Assembly (NCBI GenBank): GCA_046348365.1 | Contig: JAXMEL010000007.1 | Span: forward strand, 1-64,000 | Source of the DNA: JAEUPI01 sp046348365 | GTDB lineage: Bacteria; Pseudomonadota; Gammaproteobacteria; Burkholderiales; Burkholderiaceae_C | Length of the DNA stretch: 64,000 nt | Direction: 5' to 3' | Shown here: positions 25,347 to 36,648 of the stretch, in pieces | Numbering within the stretch: the first letter of the stretch is position 1 | How the letters are laid out: the number at the start of each line of letters is the position of its first letter | Notes under the pieces: generated by a model | What the model was told of the DNA's origin: nothing | The model's database searches: none | The model's input: the letters and a program-made list of their open reading frames with translations, nothing else | Made by a program: the position numbers and the translations under genes

Positions 25347-25973
25347 TCAGGCGCCCCCGCCCACGATGCGCGCGCGCTTCAACTCGCCGACCACCGCCTT
25401 CACGAACTCGAGCGTCGTGTCGACGCGCTGCGTCGTCGTCTGGCGCGTCATCGTGTCGTAGCTGCCCGAGGTGTAGGGCGCGGCAATGCGGATCTTGCCG
25501 GTCCACGCCTGCTGGTTGGCCACGCGATCGAACAGCGTCAGCTTCACGCTGATCGACGAGGTGCAGGGCCGATAGGTGCAGTTGGTCTCGATCTCGCTCG
25601 GGCTGATCAGAAGCTCGGCCTGGGCGTCAGCCGCCTCGGCCAGCGCAACGCCCAACGGCTTCAGCTCGTCGCGGAACAACGGCACGCTGCGCGGCCGCAG
25701 GTCGGCCAGGTGGCGCGACACCGCCATCTGCGCCGCGGCCTGGTCGGCGGCGTCGATCTTCGGCGCCACGTACTGCGCCGACTTGGTGACGCGGATGCTC
25801 TGGCTGGCCGGCATCTCCCAGCGCACGTTGAGGCTGGTCGGTTGGCGGTCGTAGCCTTCGGTGCGCTTGGATTGCTGCACGTGGGCGGCGCAACCCGCGA
25901 GCACGAGCGCCAGGGCGGCGAGACCGGCGCGCAGCGCGGCGGTGGTCGGGGCGATTCGGGTCAGGCGTTTCAT
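25347..25973 (-). CDS. Uncharacterised lipoprotein inside the molybdopterin cluster
   Basis: 208-residue protein with a lipoprotein signal peptide (hydrophobic run ending LVLAGCAAH, lipid Cys ~30). The mature part has an all-beta look with alternating Val/Thr/Arg, two cysteines close together (NCTYRPCTSSIS) and a C-terminal FVKAVVGELKRARIV. I do not recognise a named domain with confidence; it may relate to small outer-membrane-associated lipoproteins of unknown role. It runs against moaD and moaE and thereby splits the moa genes. Stop codon is 27 bp from the moaD stop. Confidence 0.75.
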   Translation of the reverse strand: MKRLTRIAPTTAALRAGLAALALVLAGCAAHVQQSKRTEGYDRQPTSLNVRWEMPASQSIRVTKSAQYVAPKIDAADQAAAQMAVSRHLADLRPRSVPLFRDELKPLGVALAEAADAQAELLISPSEIETNCTYRPCTSSISVKLTLFDRVANQQAWTGKIRIAAPYTSGSYDTMTRQTTTQRVDTTLEFVKAVVGELKRARIVGGGA

Positions 25974-26042
25974 GGCTTGATTGCAGCATGGCCGTCGGCG
26001 TGCCGCGCGCGGCACGCGATGCCCGCGTGACAGAATCCGCGC

Positions 26043-26522
26043 ATGCGTCGCGCGAGCGTCACGATCCAGCACGCGGATTTCGATCTCGGTGCCGAGGTGC
26101 GCGCACTGCGTGAAGGCGATGCCGGCGTCGGCGCGGTGGCGGCGTTCGTGGGCACCGTGCGCGACCGCGGTGATGCCGGCACCGTGCAGTCGATGGAGCT
26201 CGAGCACTACCCCGGCATGACCGAGCGCGCGATCGAGTCGATGATCGACGAGGCCCGCCGCCGCTTCGACATTCGCGGCGTGCGCGTGATCCACCGTGTC
26301 GGCGCGCTGGCGCTGGCCGAGCAGATCGTGCTCGTCGCCGTCACGTCGGCGCACCGCCAGGCGGCGTTCGACGCCTGCGCCTTCCTGATGGACTACCTCA
26401 AGACGCAGGCCCCGTTCTGGAAGAAGGAGGCCACCGCCGACGGCGCGCGCTGGGTCGATGCGCGCGTGGCCGACGACGCCGCGCTCGCGCGCTGGGGCAT
26501 CACGGCGGGCAACGCGACGTGA
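26043..26522 (+). CDS. moaE: Molybdopterin synthase catalytic subunit MoaE
   Basis: 159-residue large subunit that adds sulfur to precursor Z to make molybdopterin. Conserved stretches: GAVAAFVGTVRD, MELEHYPGMTERAI, IHRVGALALAEQIVLVAV, SAHRQAAFDACAFLMDYLK and the active-site lysines in KTQAPFWKKE. Its stop overlaps the GTG start of crcB. Confidence 0.96.
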   Translation: MRRASVTIQHADFDLGAEVRALREGDAGVGAVAAFVGTVRDRGDAGTVQSMELEHYPGMTERAIESMIDEARRRFDIRGVRVIHRVGALALAEQIVLVAVTSAHRQAAFDACAFLMDYLKTQAPFWKKEATADGARWVDARVADDAALARWGITAGNAT

Positions 26523-26911
26523 CGGGTTCGGCCCTCGTCGCGGCGGGAGCGCTTGTTGCCCTGGGCGCTGCCCTCGGCGCCTTGCTGCGTTGGGGCGCCG
26601 GGCTGTGGCTGAACCCGCTGTGGGCGGGCCTTCCGCTCGGCACGCTCGCCGTCAACGCGGTCGGCGGCTTCGCGATCGGCGCCGCGCTGGTCTGGCTCGA
26701 GGCGCGCCCGAGCGAGATGCTGCGGCTGTTCGCGCTGGTGGGCGTGCTGGGCGGCTTCACCACGTTCTCGGCCTTCTCGGCCGAATCGCTGGTGCTGCTG
26801 CAGCGGGGCCACTACGGCATGGCATTCGCGCACACGCTGGCGCACGTGCTCGGATCGCTGGGTTGCGCGGCGCTGGGCCTCATGCTGGCGCGGCAGATGG
26901 TGAACGGATGA
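26519..26911 (+). CDS. crcB: Fluoride channel CrcB/Fluc
   Basis: 130-residue membrane protein with four hydrophobic segments. Family signatures: GALLRWGAG, GTLAVNAVGGFAIG (with the Asn) and GGFTTFSAFSAES, which lines the Na+/F- site. Fluc dimers export fluoride. The start is GTG inside the moaE stop, and its own stop overlaps the next ATG, so it is part of a tight three-gene string; no room remains for a fluoride riboswitch directly upstream. Confidence 0.93.
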   Translation: MTGSALVAAGALVALGAALGALLRWGAGLWLNPLWAGLPLGTLAVNAVGGFAIGAALVWLEARPSEMLRLFALVGVLGGFTTFSAFSAESLVLLQRGHYGMAFAHTLAHVLGSLGCAALGLMLARQMVNG

Positions 26912-27411
26912 GCCACGGGCCGTTCGACGGGTCGGCCGCCTCGGCGGCGCTGCGCTCGGCGCTGGGGCGGTTTGCCACCGGCGTCACCATCGTCACCTGC
27001 ACCGATACGACCGGCGCGCCCGTGGGGCTCACCGTCAACTCGTTTTCCGCACTGTCGCTCGAGCCGCCGCTGGTGAGCTGGGCGCTGCGCGTCGAAAGCC
27101 CCAGCCGCGCGGCGTTCGAGTCGGCAACGCACTTCGCCGTCAACGTGCTCGCCGAAGGCCAGATGGAACTGTCCAAGCGCTTCGCCGCGCACGGCGCCGA
27201 CAAGTTCGCGGCGGGCCGCTGGAGCGTGGGGCAGCACGGCGCGCCGGTGCTCGCCGGCGCGCTGGCGGTGTTCGAGTGCGCCACCGCGACAGCGCTGCGG
27301 CAGGGCGACCATGTGCTCTTCGTCGGCAGCGTGCTGCACAGCGTGGCGCATGCCGGTGCGCCGCTGGTGTTCCAGGCCGGCCGCTATCGGCGGCTGGGCG
27401 AACTGCTGTAG
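26908..27411 (+). CDS. Flavin reductase-like FMN-binding protein
   Basis: 167-residue protein of the flavin reductase-like (HpaC/ActVB-type) split-barrel fold: LRSALGRFATGVTIVT, GLTVNSFSALSLEPPLVSWAL, FAVNVLAEGQMELSKRFA, and C-terminal GDHVLFVGSVLHS with FQAGRYRRL. Such proteins reduce FMN/FAD for two-component oxygenases. No partner oxygenase is next to it; it overlaps crcB by four bases. Substrate and partner are unknown. Confidence 0.9.
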   Translation: MSHGPFDGSAASAALRSALGRFATGVTIVTCTDTTGAPVGLTVNSFSALSLEPPLVSWALRVESPSRAAFESATHFAVNVLAEGQMELSKRFAAHGADKFAAGRWSVGQHGAPVLAGALAVFECATATALRQGDHVLFVGSVLHSVAHAGAPLVFQAGRYRRLGELL

Positions 27412-27457
27412 CGCGTCACACCGGCAGCTTGACGATGCGCAAGGCGGCCGGCGCCGG

Positions 27458-27485
27458 GGTTGAAATCGCGCCGGTACGCCCCTAA
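27458..27485 (+). promoter_or_regulatory. Sigma-32 heat-shock promoter of clpB
   Basis: GGTTGAAA (27458-27465), a 13-base spacer and CCCCTAA (27479-27485) match the RpoH consensus CTTGAAA-N11-16-CCCCAT closely. The -10 element ends 27 bases before the clpB ATG. This supports heat-shock control of clpB. Confidence 0.85.
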
Positions 27486-27512
27486 GTCCGACGCGAGCGA
27501 AAGGATTCTTCG

Positions 27513-30107
<2,595 letters not shown>

Positions 30108-30153
30108 GCGCGCACGCGCGGGCCGTCCCTCGCGGATGGCCCCGCAACGGAGC

Positions 30154-31440
30154 TCAGGACGCGACCGGCTGCGGGTCGAGGCGCTGCAGCTTCATGCGCG
30201 CCAACGTGAGGTTGGCGGCGTGGCTGTCGAGCACGGCGTGCAGCGCAAGGCCCGGGTGGCCGGCGATGCCGCGCAACAGCACGTGATGTGCGCTGTAGGT
30301 CACGGCCACGTCGGGCGGCCCGGCGGGCAGCCCGAGGCCTTTGGCCGCTTCGATCAGGCTCTGGTGCAGCGCGGCGCCCTGCGTGGCCAGCGTGGCCGGG
30401 CCCGGGCGCGCGCCGGCGTGCGCCAGCGTGCGCTGCGTGGCTAGATCGAACACGCAGCAGCTGATCATGCCGGTGATCTCGATGCACTGGCGCACGTAGG
30501 CCTGCCACGGATTCTGCGCGTCGGGTTCGGGTGCTGCGGAGCGGCGCGTCGGCGGCATCGGCTCCATCGGCAGCGGCGCCACCTGCGGGCGCTGCAGCGG
30601 GCTGGCCGGCGCGGGGCGCGAGATGTCGGCCAGCGGCGGCTGCGTCTGGCGCATCGTGTCGGGCAGGGTGCCGCTTTCGCGTAGATGGTTCCAGGCTTCG
30701 CTGATGAAGCTCCACGCGTCCGACGGCTTGAGCGCCTGCGCGGTGCAGCGCACCTGCACGCCGGTGCGGCCACCGAGCACGGCCGCGGCCTGGGCAATGG
30801 CGCCGGGTGCGCCCATCGGCACCAGCAGCAGGCTGCGGTTGGGCCACGGCCCGCGCGCGATGCCGTCGCGCACCGGCTTGAGCGCGGTGTCGAGCGCATG
30901 CGCCGGCAGCTCACCGACCATGATCACGCCCAGCCGCGCGTGCGACAGCAGCACCTGGGCCAGGGCCTGGCGCTGCAGCGTGTCGGCGTCCGCGCGCGTG
31001 GAGTACACGCGCAGCGTGCTGCCGCCGGCCCCCGCCAACTCGGCGAAGTCGAGCGTGGCCAGGGCCACGCCGTGCCCCTGGCGGCGGATCACGAGCTGCT
31101 GCACCTTGCGCTGCGTGGCGGCGGCCAGACCGGCCAGGATGCGCGGCGACGATTCGCTGGCGATGTCGTGGATGGCGATGAAGTCGGGCGTCTGTTGCTG
31201 GAACTGCTGCAGCATCGCCTGCGACGGATCGCAGACCACGAACATCTCGTGCTGCTGGTCGCCGATGCGCCGCCCGATGTCCTTGCGCTCGGGGGCGAGG
31301 TAGTCCTCGCGGTTGGCGAGGATCTGCGTGGCCACCTGCGTCAGCTCGCGCGTGGCCTGCCACTCCTCCTCCGGAACGCGGGAGTTGTGGACCGAGGCGT
31401 CCCATTGGGACATGTGTTGGATCGGCTTGGCCATTCGCAT
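30154..31440 (-). CDS. Uncharacterised roadblock/LC7-like protein (copy A)
   Basis: 428-residue cytosolic protein without signal peptide or membrane segment. It can be aligned by eye along much of its length with the gene at 35310-36452: VIMVGELPAHALDTALKPV here against VIVGALQPHAVDALLRSL there, followed in both by a hydrophobic LLLVPMG/LVFLLPPG strand and a Trp-containing helix. The C-terminal ~110 residues (GMISCCVFDLATQRTLAHAG ... LHAVLDSHAANLTLARM) look like a roadblock/LC7 fold. Those domains usually regulate small GTPases, but no such GTPase is nearby. Start 31440 or 31434. It is divergent from nadB. Function unknown. Confidence 0.7.
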   Translation of the reverse strand: MRMAKPIQHMSQWDASVHNSRVPEEEWQATRELTQVATQILANREDYLAPERKDIGRRIGDQQHEMFVVCDPSQAMLQQFQQQTPDFIAIHDIASESSPRILAGLAAATQRKVQQLVIRRQGHGVALATLDFAELAGAGGSTLRVYSTRADADTLQRQALAQVLLSHARLGVIMVGELPAHALDTALKPVRDGIARGPWPNRSLLLVPMGAPGAIAQAAAVLGGRTGVQVRCTAQALKPSDAWSFISEAWNHLRESGTLPDTMRQTQPPLADISRPAPASPLQRPQVAPLPMEPMPPTRRSAAPEPDAQNPWQAYVRQCIEITGMISCCVFDLATQRTLAHAGARPGPATLATQGAALHQSLIEAAKGLGLPAGPPDVAVTYSAHHVLLRGIAGHPGLALHAVLDSHAANLTLARMKLQRLDPQPVAS

Positions 31441-31637
31441 GCGCCCCGCCCGGCGGGGCACGCCGGCGCGGGACGCCCCAGTGTAGGAGGGGCCCGCCGG
31501 CATTTCCGCGGGATTTCATCACGCTGCGCGCGGCCGCTCCGGCGAGCGTGCAAGCCAGCCACGCCGCGGCGTGACGGGCAGCCGGCTGCGCGAGCCGCCT
31601 TCGTAGAATGCGTGCCCGCCCCGTCGAGAGTGCCGCG

Positions 31638-33245
31638 ATGACTTCGTCCAACAGCCCGGTGGTCGTGATCGGCGCCGGCCTTGCCGGCCTCGCCGTGGCG
31701 CTGGAGGTGGCGCGCCGGCATCCCGTGGTGGTGCTGGCCAAGCGCCAGCTCGGCGAAGGCGCCACCGCCTGGGCGCAAGGCGGCATCGTCGGCGTGCTGG
31801 GCATCGACGACAGCATCGAGTCGCACGTGCGCGACACGCGGGAGGCCGGCGCCGGCCTGGTCGACGAGCACACCGCGCGCTTCATCGCCGAGCACAGCGC
31901 CTCGGCCATCCAGTGGCTGGTCGATCAGGGCGTGCCGTTTTCGCCCGATCCGAGCGGCCCGCTCGGGCTGCACCTCACGCGCGAGGGCGGGCATGCGGTG
32001 CGCCGCATCGCGCATGCGGCCGATGCCACCGGCCGCGCCATCCACGAGGCGCTGCTGGCCAAGGCGCGGGCGCACCCGAACATCACGCTGCGCGAGCGCT
32101 GGATGGCGGTGGACCTGATCACCTCGCGCCACCTCAGGCGCACCGAGACGGCTCGCTGCTACGGCGTCTACGCGCTCGACATCGACCGCCGCCGCGTCGA
32201 GGCGCTGCGCGCGCCGGCGGTGGTGCTGGCCACCGGCGGCGTGGGCAAGGTCTACCGCTACACCAGCAACCCCGACACCTCCACCGGCGACGGCATCGCG
32301 ATGGCCTGGCGCGCCGGCTGCCGCGTCGGCAACATGGAGTTCATCCAGTTCCACCCGACCTGCCTCTATCACCCGCAGGAGCGCAGCTTCCTGATCACCG
32401 AGGCCATGCGCGGCGAGGGCGCGCACCTCAAGCTGCCCGAATCGGCCGGCGGCGGGCGCTTCATGCCCGAGCACGACGCGCGCGCCGAGCTGGCGCCGCG
32501 CGACATCGTGGCGCGGGCGATCGACTTCGAGATGAAGAAGCACGGCCTGGACCATGTGTGGCTCGATGCCACGCACCTCGGCGAAACCTTCCTGAAGGAG
32601 CATTTCCCGACCATCCACGCGCGCTGCCTGAGCCTGGGCATCGACATCGCGCGCCAGCCGATCCCGGTGGTGCCAGCGGCGCACTACACCTGCGGCGGCG
32701 TGGTGTCCGATCTGCACGGCCAGGCCGACGTGGTCGGGCTCTACGCGGTCGGCGAGACGACCTACACCGGGCTGCACGGCGCCAACCGGCTGGCGAGCAA
32801 CTCGCTGCTCGAATGCGTGGTGCTCGGGCGCACGTGCGCGGAGCACATCCTCGCCGCGCAGCCCGCTGAGCTGCCGCCCGTGCCGGCGTGGGACGAAAGC
32901 CAGGTCGAGGATGCCGACGAGCAGGTCGTGATCGCGCACAACTGGGACGAGGTGCGCCTGCTGATGTGGAACTACGTGGGCATCGTGCGCACCACCAAGC
33001 GGCTCGAGCGCGCGCTGCACCGCATCGAGCTGCTGCGCACCGAGATCGACGACTACTACGCCAACTTCCGCGTCACGCGCGACCTGCTCGAGCTGCGCAA
33101 CCTCGTCGAGTGCGCCGAGCTGATCGTGCGCTCGGCGCTGGTGCGGCACGAAAGCCGCGGCCTGCACTACAGCCGCGACTTCCCGGCCACGCTGCCGGTG
33201 AGCCTGCCGACGGTGCTGACGCGTCCGGCGCGTAGCGGCGACTGA
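31638..33245 (+). CDS. nadB: L-aspartate oxidase
   Basis: 535-residue FAD enzyme oxidising aspartate to iminoaspartate, first step of de novo NAD synthesis. FAD site VIGAGLAGLAVAL, then GATAWAQGGIVGVLG, the active-site arginines in EGGHAVRRIAHAAD and NMEFIQFHPTCLYHP, and the second FAD contact GLHGANRLASNSLLE. C-terminal helical domain is complete. It faces nadC (convergent, 12-bp gap), so all three de novo NAD genes of the window lie together. Confidence 0.97.
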   Translation: MTSSNSPVVVIGAGLAGLAVALEVARRHPVVVLAKRQLGEGATAWAQGGIVGVLGIDDSIESHVRDTREAGAGLVDEHTARFIAEHSASAIQWLVDQGVPFSPDPSGPLGLHLTREGGHAVRRIAHAADATGRAIHEALLAKARAHPNITLRERWMAVDLITSRHLRRTETARCYGVYALDIDRRRVEALRAPAVVLATGGVGKVYRYTSNPDTSTGDGIAMAWRAGCRVGNMEFIQFHPTCLYHPQERSFLITEAMRGEGAHLKLPESAGGGRFMPEHDARAELAPRDIVARAIDFEMKKHGLDHVWLDATHLGETFLKEHFPTIHARCLSLGIDIARQPIPVVPAAHYTCGGVVSDLHGQADVVGLYAVGETTYTGLHGANRLASNSLLECVVLGRTCAEHILAAQPAELPPVPAWDESQVEDADEQVVIAHNWDEVRLLMWNYVGIVRTTKRLERALHRIELLRTEIDDYYANFRVTRDLLELRNLVECAELIVRSALVRHESRGLHYSRDFPATLPVSLPTVLTRPARSGD

Positions 33246-33257
33246 CGCGTCAGGCCT

Positions 33258-34124
33258 TTACCCGACCACGCGCATCGAGAAGTCGATCGCGCGCACGTCC
33301 TTCGTGAGCCTGCCGACCGAGATGCGGTCGACGCCGGTGGCCGCCACGGCGCGCAGCTGGTCGAGCGTCATGCCGCCCGAGGCTTCGAGCAGCGCGCGGC
33401 CGGCCGTGACCTGCACCGCCTCGCGCATGCGCGCGAGGTCGAAGTTGTCGAGCAGCACGCTGCGCGCATCGGCGGCGAGCGCCTCGCGCAGCTGATCGAT
33501 CGTCTCGACCTCGATCTGGATCTCCACGCCGGCGTTCAGCGCCTGGGCCTGGCGCATCGCAGCGGTCACGCCGCCGGCGGCCGCGATGTGGTTCTCCTTG
33601 ATCAGGATGCCGTCCCACAGCGCGAGCCGCTGGTTGGCGCCGCCGCCCACGCGCACGGCGTACTTCTGCGCCTGGCGCAGCCCGGGGAGGGTCTTGCGCG
33701 TATCGAGCACCACGCAGCCGCGCGGATTCGGCGAGGCGCCTTCGATCGCCTTGGCATGTGCGCGCGTCAGCGTCGCGGTGCCCGAGAGCAGCTGCAGGAA
33801 GTTGAGCGCCGGCCGTTCGGCGGTGAGCAGCGAGCGCGCGTCGCCCTGCAGCTCGCAGACGATGGTGTCGGCGGCCATGTCGGCGCCTTCGTCGTAGCGC
33901 CAGCTTACCGTGCAGTGCGTGTCGACCGCACGCACCACGCCGTCGAACCAGTCGCGGCCGCACAGCACCGCGGCCTCGCGCACGCGCACGCGCGCCGTCA
34001 CGCGCCGGCCTTCGGGGATCAGCTGGCCGGTCCAGTCGCCGCGGCCGACGTCCTCGAACAGCGCGTCGCGGATGTTGCGCTCGCGCGCCTGCTCGAGCGT
34101 CTCGTTGGCGTCGAAGCGCAGCAT
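33258..34124 (-). CDS. nadC: Nicotinate-nucleotide pyrophosphorylase (quinolinate phosphoribosyltransferase)
   Basis: 288-residue enzyme turning quinolinate and PRPP into nicotinate mononucleotide. It shows DALFEDVGRGDWT, ALNFLQLLSGTAT, LDTRKTLPGLRQAQKYAV, IKENHIAAAGG, IQIEVETIDQL, and ASGGMTLDQLRAVAATGVD, all family landmarks including the Lys and Arg that bind phosphates. The ATG overlaps the nadA stop by one base, so the two are co-translated. Confidence 0.97.
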   Translation of the reverse strand: MLRFDANETLEQARERNIRDALFEDVGRGDWTGQLIPEGRRVTARVRVREAAVLCGRDWFDGVVRAVDTHCTVSWRYDEGADMAADTIVCELQGDARSLLTAERPALNFLQLLSGTATLTRAHAKAIEGASPNPRGCVVLDTRKTLPGLRQAQKYAVRVGGGANQRLALWDGILIKENHIAAAGGVTAAMRQAQALNAGVEIQIEVETIDQLREALAADARSVLLDNFDLARMREAVQVTAGRALLEASGGMTLDQLRAVAATGVDRISVGRLTKDVRAIDFSMRVVG

Positions 34125-35236
34125 CAGGCCACGCCGATGTTGCGCACGAAGCCGCGCTGCGGCTGGGCGATCGCGGCCGGGTTCTTGGCCACGAAGTCGA
34201 GCATGCGCTCGATGCAGCCGAGCGCCTGGCCGCGCGTGGGCTCGGGCACGGTGATCTCGCCGCTGCCGCGCGTGAGGCAATCCAGCACGCCGACCAGGCC
34301 GTTCATCGCCATCCACGGGCAGTGCGCGCAGCTCTTGCAGGTGGCGCTGTTGCCGGCAGTGGGGGCCTCGATCAGCGTCTTGCCGGGGGCGAGCTGCTGC
34401 ATGCGGTGGAACATGCCCTTGTCGGTGGCCACGATGTACTCGGGCGCGCTGCCGTCGACCACGGCCTTCAGCAGCTGCGACGTCGAGCCCACCACGTCGG
34501 CCTGCGCCACCACCGACTGCGGCGATTCGGGGTGCACCAGGATCATCGCCTTCGGGTGCTCCTTGCGCAGCAGCTCGAGCTCGAGCCCCTTGAACTCGTC
34601 GTGCACGATGCAGGCACCGTCCCACAGCAGCATGTCGGCGCCGGTCTGCTCCTGCACGTAGCGCCCCAGGTGGCGGTCGGGCGCCCACAGGATCTTCTGC
34701 CCCTGCGCGTGCAGGTGGCCCACGATGGCCAGCGCGCACGAGCTGGTCACCATCCAGTCGGCGCGCGCCTTCACGGCTGCGCTGGTGTTGGCGTAGACCA
34801 CCACCTGCCGCTCCGGGTGCGCGTCGCAGAACGGCACGAACTCCTCCGGCGGGCAGCCCAGGTCGAGCGAGCAGGTGGCGTCGAGGTCGGGCATCAGCAC
34901 GCGCTTGTGCGGCGAGACGATCTTGGCCGTCTCGCCCATGAAGCGCACGCCGGCGACGACGAGCGTGCCCGCGGCATGGTCGCGGCCGAAGCGCGCCATC
35001 TCCAGCGAATCGGCGACGCAGCCGCCGGTGGCCAGCGCGAGATCCTGCAGATCGCCGTCGACGTAGTAGTGCGCCACCAGCACCGCGGAGCGGGCCTTCA
35101 GCTCGCGTGCGATGCGGGCCTTCAGCTCGTCGCGGCGCGCGGGCGTCAGCGGCTCGGGCACCTTGGCCCACGCATGCGCCACGCAGCTCGCACCGCTGGC
35201 GTCGGCGCGGGTGTAGTCGTACTCCACTTGGGTCAT
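34124..35236 (-). CDS. nadA: Quinolinate synthase A
   Basis: 370-residue 4Fe-4S enzyme condensing iminoaspartate with dihydroxyacetone phosphate. Features: VLVAHYYVDGDLQDLA, GVRFMGETAKIVSP, the cluster cysteines in DLDATCSLDLGCPPE, MVTSSCALAI and CKSCAHCPWM, plus VHPESP and IVATDKGMFH. The start at 35236 (MTQVEYDY) fits the family; an in-frame ATG at 35284 would add 16 residues. It is the first gene of nadA-nadC. Confidence 0.96.
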   Translation of the reverse strand: MTQVEYDYTRADASGASCVAHAWAKVPEPLTPARRDELKARIARELKARSAVLVAHYYVDGDLQDLALATGGCVADSLEMARFGRDHAAGTLVVAGVRFMGETAKIVSPHKRVLMPDLDATCSLDLGCPPEEFVPFCDAHPERQVVVYANTSAAVKARADWMVTSSCALAIVGHLHAQGQKILWAPDRHLGRYVQEQTGADMLLWDGACIVHDEFKGLELELLRKEHPKAMILVHPESPQSVVAQADVVGSTSQLLKAVVDGSAPEYIVATDKGMFHRMQQLAPGKTLIEAPTAGNSATCKSCAHCPWMAMNGLVGVLDCLTRGSGEITVPEPTRGQALGCIERMLDFVAKNPAAIAQPQRGFVRNIGVA

Positions 35237-35309
35237 GCTCGAAACCGCACCGTCGGTGCGGCGCGTCGATACCGGGGCGAGCATCGTAGCCCACCGCCGC
35301 GCGGGCCGT

Positions 35310-36452
35310 TCAGCCCAGGTGCTTCTCGGCCTGCGCGAGCTTGAAGCGGATCAGCGGCAGGTTGGCCAGGCGGCGGTCGAGCACCAGCACCGTGCCGAAG
35401 CGCCCCGAGCCGCCGGGCGGGCTGCGCAGCAGCTCGATGCGCCCGCCGTGGGTGATCATCACCTCTTCGATGCCGGCAGCGGCCTCGCCCTGCACGGCGA
35501 ACACGCGGCGCGCCGCGCAGAGGCGCCGGGCGCGCGCGCCGAGGTCGAAGGCCAGCGTGTCGCGGCTGTCGTGGGCGACGAGGTCGCCGCTCGTCAGGTC
35601 GACGACGCCGCTGGCGATCACGCCTTCGGTGCGCACCAGCGCCTGCAGCGCCTTGCCCACCATGGTCTCGTCGACGAGGCGGCCCGGCGCGCCCGGCGTG
35701 AAGGTCGGTGCGTTGGAGCAGGCCTCCCAGGCCGCGAGCACCGTGTTCCACACCGCCGATGCGCCGTTGAGCGTCTCGGCCAGCGCGGTGGCGCGCACGC
35801 GGGCGGGCCACGGCTGGCTCAGCACCTTGTGCCGCAGCACGGCGGCGCCCGGCGGCAGCAGGAAGACGAGCCACGGGCAATGCCAGTCGGTGCCCTGCGC
35901 GGCGACCAGCAGCGAGCGCAGCAGCGCGTCGACCGCATGCGGCTGCAGCGCGCCGACGATCACCGCCGTCATGTGCGAGCGCTCGGCCAGCGCGTGCACG
36001 ATCTCGTCGTGCTCGGCGCCGGTGGCGCGCACGTCGGCGTGATAGATCTTCAGCGGCCCGCCGGTGCGGCGCGGCACTGCCGTGCGCTCCACCATGGCCA
36101 GCGTGCGCAGCGTGCCGCGCTCGCGCAGATGCAGTTTCTCGACCGGCTGCCCGCTGGCATCGGACAACGCCTTCACCACCGACGGCGCCCACAGCCGCGA
36201 CGGATCGAGCAGCGTGATCATCGACGGCGCCTGGTCGAGGTCGGAGCGCGTGGTGTTGAAGTGCTCGCGGATCGCCTGCGCGGGCGAGCCCGAGACGAAC
36301 ACATCCACCGAGTGCGGATCGTGTTCGCGCGGCAGCGCGGCGGGCACCGCGTCGTCGAGCACCGCGGTGGCGGCGAACACCAGCTGCGTTTCGCCGTAGC
36401 CCGGGTCGTCGGCGGGGCGCGGGGTGAGGTCACCGAAGAGCGTCTTGAACAT
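35310..36452 (-). CDS. Uncharacterised roadblock/LC7-like protein (copy B)
   Basis: 380-residue cytosolic protein, a diverged paralogue of the gene at 30154-31440 (see VIVGALQPHAVDALLRSL and the following LVFLLPPG strand). The N-terminal half (VDVFVSGSPAQAIREHF) corresponds to MFVVCDPSQAMLQQF in copy A. The C-terminal part (GVIASGVVDLTSGDLVAHDS ... FGTVLVLDRRLANLPLIRF) has the roadblock/LC7 strand-helix pattern. No catalytic motif is evident. It sits 73 bp upstream of nadA, same strand, and could be co-transcribed with nadA-nadC. Function unknown. Confidence 0.7.
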   Translation of the reverse strand: MFKTLFGDLTPRPADDPGYGETQLVFAATAVLDDAVPAALPREHDPHSVDVFVSGSPAQAIREHFNTTRSDLDQAPSMITLLDPSRLWAPSVVKALSDASGQPVEKLHLRERGTLRTLAMVERTAVPRRTGGPLKIYHADVRATGAEHDEIVHALAERSHMTAVIVGALQPHAVDALLRSLLVAAQGTDWHCPWLVFLLPPGAAVLRHKVLSQPWPARVRATALAETLNGASAVWNTVLAAWEACSNAPTFTPGAPGRLVDETMVGKALQALVRTEGVIASGVVDLTSGDLVAHDSRDTLAFDLGARARRLCAARRVFAVQGEAAAGIEEVMITHGGRIELLRSPPGGSGRFGTVLVLDRRLANLPLIRFKLAQAEKHLG

Positions 36453-36648
36453 GGCGGCAGGGCAGCGGTCGAACGAGCCAATCTATGCGGGCGCCGCGCC
36501 GCCGCGCGGATACGGTGTTGGTGGATGTCAGGCCGCACGTGGGGATTCAACATTGCGACACAATTCTTTCGGCCGGCCGGGTTTGCTCGCCGCGCGCAAC
36601 CCGATGTCACACTCCCGCGCTCCTAGCCCGCCGCGCACCGACCGATCG

